The position numbers were made by a program, and so were the translations under genes. A stretch of 52,150 nucleotides of DNA. It comes from a virus. Of the stretch, positions 49,851 to 52,150 are shown piece by piece. The notes under the pieces were generated by a model. The model saw only the letters and a program-made list of their open reading frames with translations. It searched no databases and was not told the DNA's origin. Every line of letters begins with the position of its first letter. The first letter of the stretch is position 1. Location of the stretch: IMG/VR virus record IMGVR_UViG_3300037200_000348, positions 1 through 52,150 of that record, one strand, 5' to 3'.

Positions 49851-51707
49851 TTAGGGCTCCCCGGGCGCTGCGAGCATCTTACGCAGCACGACGTCGAGTT
49901 CAGCGATGCGCTTCTGGGCAGCGTTCGAAGGCGCTTCACTCGGCCCCTTCGGTGCGGGAGGATTCGGTGGGTGCGGTGGCTTCGGCGCGTGCGGCGCCGG
50001 GGGCGCGTTCGTGGGGGCCTTGCCGTCATGCTCGCCCTCGTCGCCGCCGCCGGGCTCTCCGGGCGCACCGGGCGGTTGCGGAGCTTGCGGAGGTGGGAGA
50101 ATGGCGAGGTCCTCGACCTTGCAACCCGGTTGCGCCTGAAGAAACAAAATATCGCCGCCTGGACGCGGCGGTAAGCCAATCTCTTTGCGGACCTCATTGA
50201 TCGTGAGTACGCCCGTGCCGATGAGTGATTCGGCACGCTGGGCGTCTTCGAGCTTCTTGTCCGCATTGTTTTGAACGAACTCGAACTTGACGTCTCGGAA
50301 CGGGAAGCACGCCTCCGAATGACCAAGAAGCGAGTCGACGTTCATTGGGTCGTCGCGAAGCCAGAGACGGCCCTTGATGACCTCGCCGTTTATGAACCCC
50401 GCAATCATCGTGCCATACGAATTTATGCCATGGCTCTGCGTGAGGTCGGCTTGCGTCTCCGACGTCGTGCGGTGCAGGTCTTCGGTGAATCCGATATCGT
50501 TGAGCGACAGCCCGTACGCGGCGCACTTGATGTTCGCCCAATACTTGAGAATGTCGATGATTTCCATGTCTCGGTTCGTGCCGTTGTTAAGCGGAATGAA
50601 TCCCTTCACGCCCTCCTTCGAGCCGATAAAAATGCCGAGGCGCTGACCTTTATTGACCTTGTTGTCCCACTCGGCTTCGACTTGGTCGCGCTCGTCTTGA
50701 CTGACGTTCGGACCGAGGTCGAACACGAAGTTCGGGATGTTTGAGTTCGAGAATCCCTCATTGATGTACTGGTCGCCGTACATCGAGCCGACCATCTTGC
50801 GTAGGATGACCAGGATTGGCGACGTGCCATACCCATTGCTCGCGGGGTTCATGCGGAAGTATACGAGTTCGTTGTTATTGTATGACGCCTTGATGCGCGC
50901 TGAGTCATACCAATCGTAGGCAATCTCCGGCGGCTGCGGCGTTGAGAGGTCCTCGCAGCGATAGATACGCACCTGGTCGCCCGGAATCACGTAAAGCTCC
51001 GCGAGACGCCCGTCGAACGTCGGGTTCTTGATGAGGCCGACCGAATCGTAGAGCGTGAGGTTGTCGACGATCGTGTCAAGCAACGAGCGAAATGATGAGT
51101 CCGACGACTGGTTCGGATGTTCGAAGAGCGCCTGCACGCGATTGATGTGGCCCTCGGCAACCGCGTTGTGGTATTCGAGGCAAGACTCGAAAAACTCGCG
51201 CATGCGCATCGAGGTCGATGGCGTCTCGCCTTCGGCTTGCATGTCGCGCGTGACGTTGCGAAGCTCGCCGAGCGCCTTCCAGAAGAAGTCCGGCTCCAGC
51301 ACCTGCGGGACGAACTTTAGCTCGAATCCCGGGTGCGTCATATTCAGTTGGACGATCGTCTGCCAGCGCTTGAGGTCAGCCTTGATTTTCTCGGTGTCGG
51401 GGACGATCTTCCACTTTAACTCGCCGATGGCGCGACGAAGCGTGTTGCGGACCGCGAAGACGATATCGTCACGAGCGGCAAGCTCCTCGATCGAATAGCC
51501 GGGCGCCGTGATGCGTGGCGGCGGGTCTTGGAGATTCTTGACGGCCCCGCGGGGGATGTTCGCGGGTTTGCCGACCGGGTCGGCACCCTTGCGGGGCTCG
51601 ATCGGAGAACCAAAAAAATACGAGACCAAGCTCTTGCGAATGGTCGCGAGCCCAGAGCCACGCTGTTCGATCGTGGCCGGTGGCTGGAATGAGTAGCGGT
51701 CGTCCAC
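49851..51707 (-). CDS. Portal protein, HK97-type
   Basis: A 618-residue protein. After a short N-terminus come the portal core motifs (DDIVFAVRNTLRRAIGELKW, VYFRMNPASNGYGTSPI, FIGSKEGVKGFIPLNNGTNR, EIIDILKYWANIKCAAYGL, NEVRKEIGLPPRPGGD). The C-terminal ~100 residues are Pro/Gly/Ala-rich and disordered with a final helix (QKRIAELDVVLRKMLA). The dodecameric ring forms the DNA entry vertex. Preceded by a zinc-ribbon gene and, at the window edge, a partial gene that may be terminase. Confidence 0.88.
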   Translation of the reverse strand: MDDRYSFQPPATIEQRGSGLATIRKSLVSYFFGSPIEPRKGADPVGKPANIPRGAVKNLQDPPPRITAPGYSIEELAARDDIVFAVRNTLRRAIGELKWKIVPDTEKIKADLKRWQTIVQLNMTHPGFELKFVPQVLEPDFFWKALGELRNVTRDMQAEGETPSTSMRMREFFESCLEYHNAVAEGHINRVQALFEHPNQSSDSSFRSLLDTIVDNLTLYDSVGLIKNPTFDGRLAELYVIPGDQVRIYRCEDLSTPQPPEIAYDWYDSARIKASYNNNELVYFRMNPASNGYGTSPILVILRKMVGSMYGDQYINEGFSNSNIPNFVFDLGPNVSQDERDQVEAEWDNKVNKGQRLGIFIGSKEGVKGFIPLNNGTNRDMEIIDILKYWANIKCAAYGLSLNDIGFTEDLHRTTSETQADLTQSHGINSYGTMIAGFINGEVIKGRLWLRDDPMNVDSLLGHSEACFPFRDVKFEFVQNNADKKLEDAQRAESLIGTGVLTINEVRKEIGLPPRPGGDILFLQAQPGCKVEDLAILPPPQAPQPPGAPGEPGGGDEGEHDGKAPTNAPPAPHAPKPPHPPNPPAPKGPSEAPSNAAQKRIAELDVVLRKMLAAPGEP

Positions 51708-51734
51708 GTTGCCCCTGACTACGAGCGGTATCGC

Positions 51735-51944
51735 TCAGGGGTTCGGCTCTTTTGACCCCATTCCCTTAATCGGAACATCACCCGCTCGCAGAGGCCGCAG
51801 CACGCGGTAACTCACGCTGACCACTTGCTCAGCTAACATAGACCCGCCGCAGTGTGCACAATCAATCTCCTCTACTCCGCCGCCAGGCGGCCAGCGACGG
51901 TCCCATAGGTCGTGCATCGTCTCTTTGCAAAACGGACAAATCAC
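51735..51944 (-). CDS. Small zinc-ribbon protein
   Basis: Sixty-nine residues from GTG 51944, seven bases after GGAG and overlapping the upstream TAG by one base. CPFCKETM and CAHCGGSM form a four-cysteine zinc ribbon; the C-terminus is VVSVSYRVLRPLRAGDVPIK. Possibly involved in packaging or late expression control. No family. Confidence 0.6.
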   Translation of the reverse strand: MICPFCKETMHDLWDRRWPPGGGVEEIDCAHCGGSMLAEQVVSVSYRVLRPLRAGDVPIKGMGSKEPNP

Positions 51945-52150
51945 TAAATATCTCCATGTGCGGCGTGCCAAACGAGTGACTCCGCGTCGTAGTCTTTCGG
52001 CTTGACCGCCGCAATCTGCTCTGGCGTGAGGCCCTTAATGGCGCGACGGTGCGGGCGAACGATTGTCCAGCCCCCACTCGGCTTCTTGCGCGGGAAGCTC
52101 CGCACCCAGTGCGGCTGGCGCGTGTAGACGTTCTCTCCGCGGAGCGATTG
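51944..52150 (-). CDS. Protein C-terminus entering from the right edge
   Basis: A 68-residue open frame without start, ending at TAG 51944. NVYTRQPHWVRSFPRKKPSG, then RAIKGLTPEQIAAVKPKDYD and a terminal WHAAHGDI. Codon use is GC-rich at position 3, supporting a real gene. It precedes the portal operon, where large terminase or an adjacent packaging gene is expected, but the visible part has no terminase motif. Confidence 0.55.
   Translation of the reverse strand, partial: QSLRGENVYTRQPHWVRSFPRKKPSGGWTIVRPHRRAIKGLTPEQIAAVKPKDYDAESLVWHAAHGDI

Noticed and set aside
49196-50326. 376-codon leftward frame inside the portal/MuF region
   Set aside because: Arg/Ser-rich alternative frame across three well-supported genes.

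Overview
The window reads as a bacteriophage genome or most of one: a GC-rich, sigma70-type-promoter-using tailed phage with a contractile tail (myovirus morphology). The evidence is a recognisable portal, MuF-type head protein, prohead protease, scaffold, major capsid protein, tail sheath, tail tube, tape measure with a frameshift-linked chaperone pair, gp27-like hub, spike, gp25-like wedge, baseplate J and repeat-containing tail fibre, all in one leftward late operon. No integrase, CI-type repressor, rRNA or convincing tRNA was seen. The host cannot be named from the sequence. Both window ends cut through genes (1-153 and 51944-52150).

Layout: (1) 1-4.8 kb: a DEDDh exonuclease, a divergent early promoter pair, a short rightward operon of unknown genes, a candidate structured RNA, a MazG-like pyrophosphohydrolase with a broken frame, a DUF3307 membrane protein and a cytosine-C5 methyltransferase. 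(2) 4.9-12.5 kb: a leftward replication operon with an intein-split DnaB helicase, a DUF1376 replication protein preceded by a terminator hairpin that contains its own ribosome binding site, and a long train of tightly overlapped small genes, several with cysteine clusters. (3) 12.5-16.8 kb: short rightward and leftward accessory operons including a RusA resolvase and a ParB-like nuclease-domain protein. (4) 16.8-19 kb: SSB, HNH endonuclease, holin candidate and transglycosylase endolysin. (5) 19-36.5 kb: tail fibre, baseplate, tape measure, tail and neck genes. (6) 36.6-39.7 kb: an inverted cassette with its own early-type promoter carrying a second C5 methyltransferase. (7) 39.7-52 kb: neck, capsid, scaffold, protease, head proteins and portal.

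The most striking feature is the load of homing elements. Two LAGLIDADG inteins (DnaB Walker A; methyltransferase catalytic motif IV), two GIY-YIG endonucleases placed between late structural genes, and two HNH endonucleases, one of them nested out of frame inside the intein-bearing methyltransferase. A separate stand-alone Hint (intein-like) protein follows the MuF gene. The methyltransferase is thus invaded twice: once where splicing regenerates the catalytic Pro-Cys, and once between motifs IX and X by a complete HNH gene read in another frame while the methyltransferase frame remains open.

A second theme is regulation. Several promoters on both strands carry the same GCTCGC(T/A) word inside the 17-18 bp spacer between -35 and -10, at nearly fixed position and in one case reversed, which suggests a phage-specific operator controlling the early and accessory operons together. 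Both GIY-YIG genes have -10 boxes almost touching their start codons, so they would be transcribed as leaderless or near-leaderless messages independent of the late operon. Four places (2487, about 3285, 12777 and about 13570) look like single-base frame breaks; they may be real recoding, decay or assembly errors and should be checked against reads.
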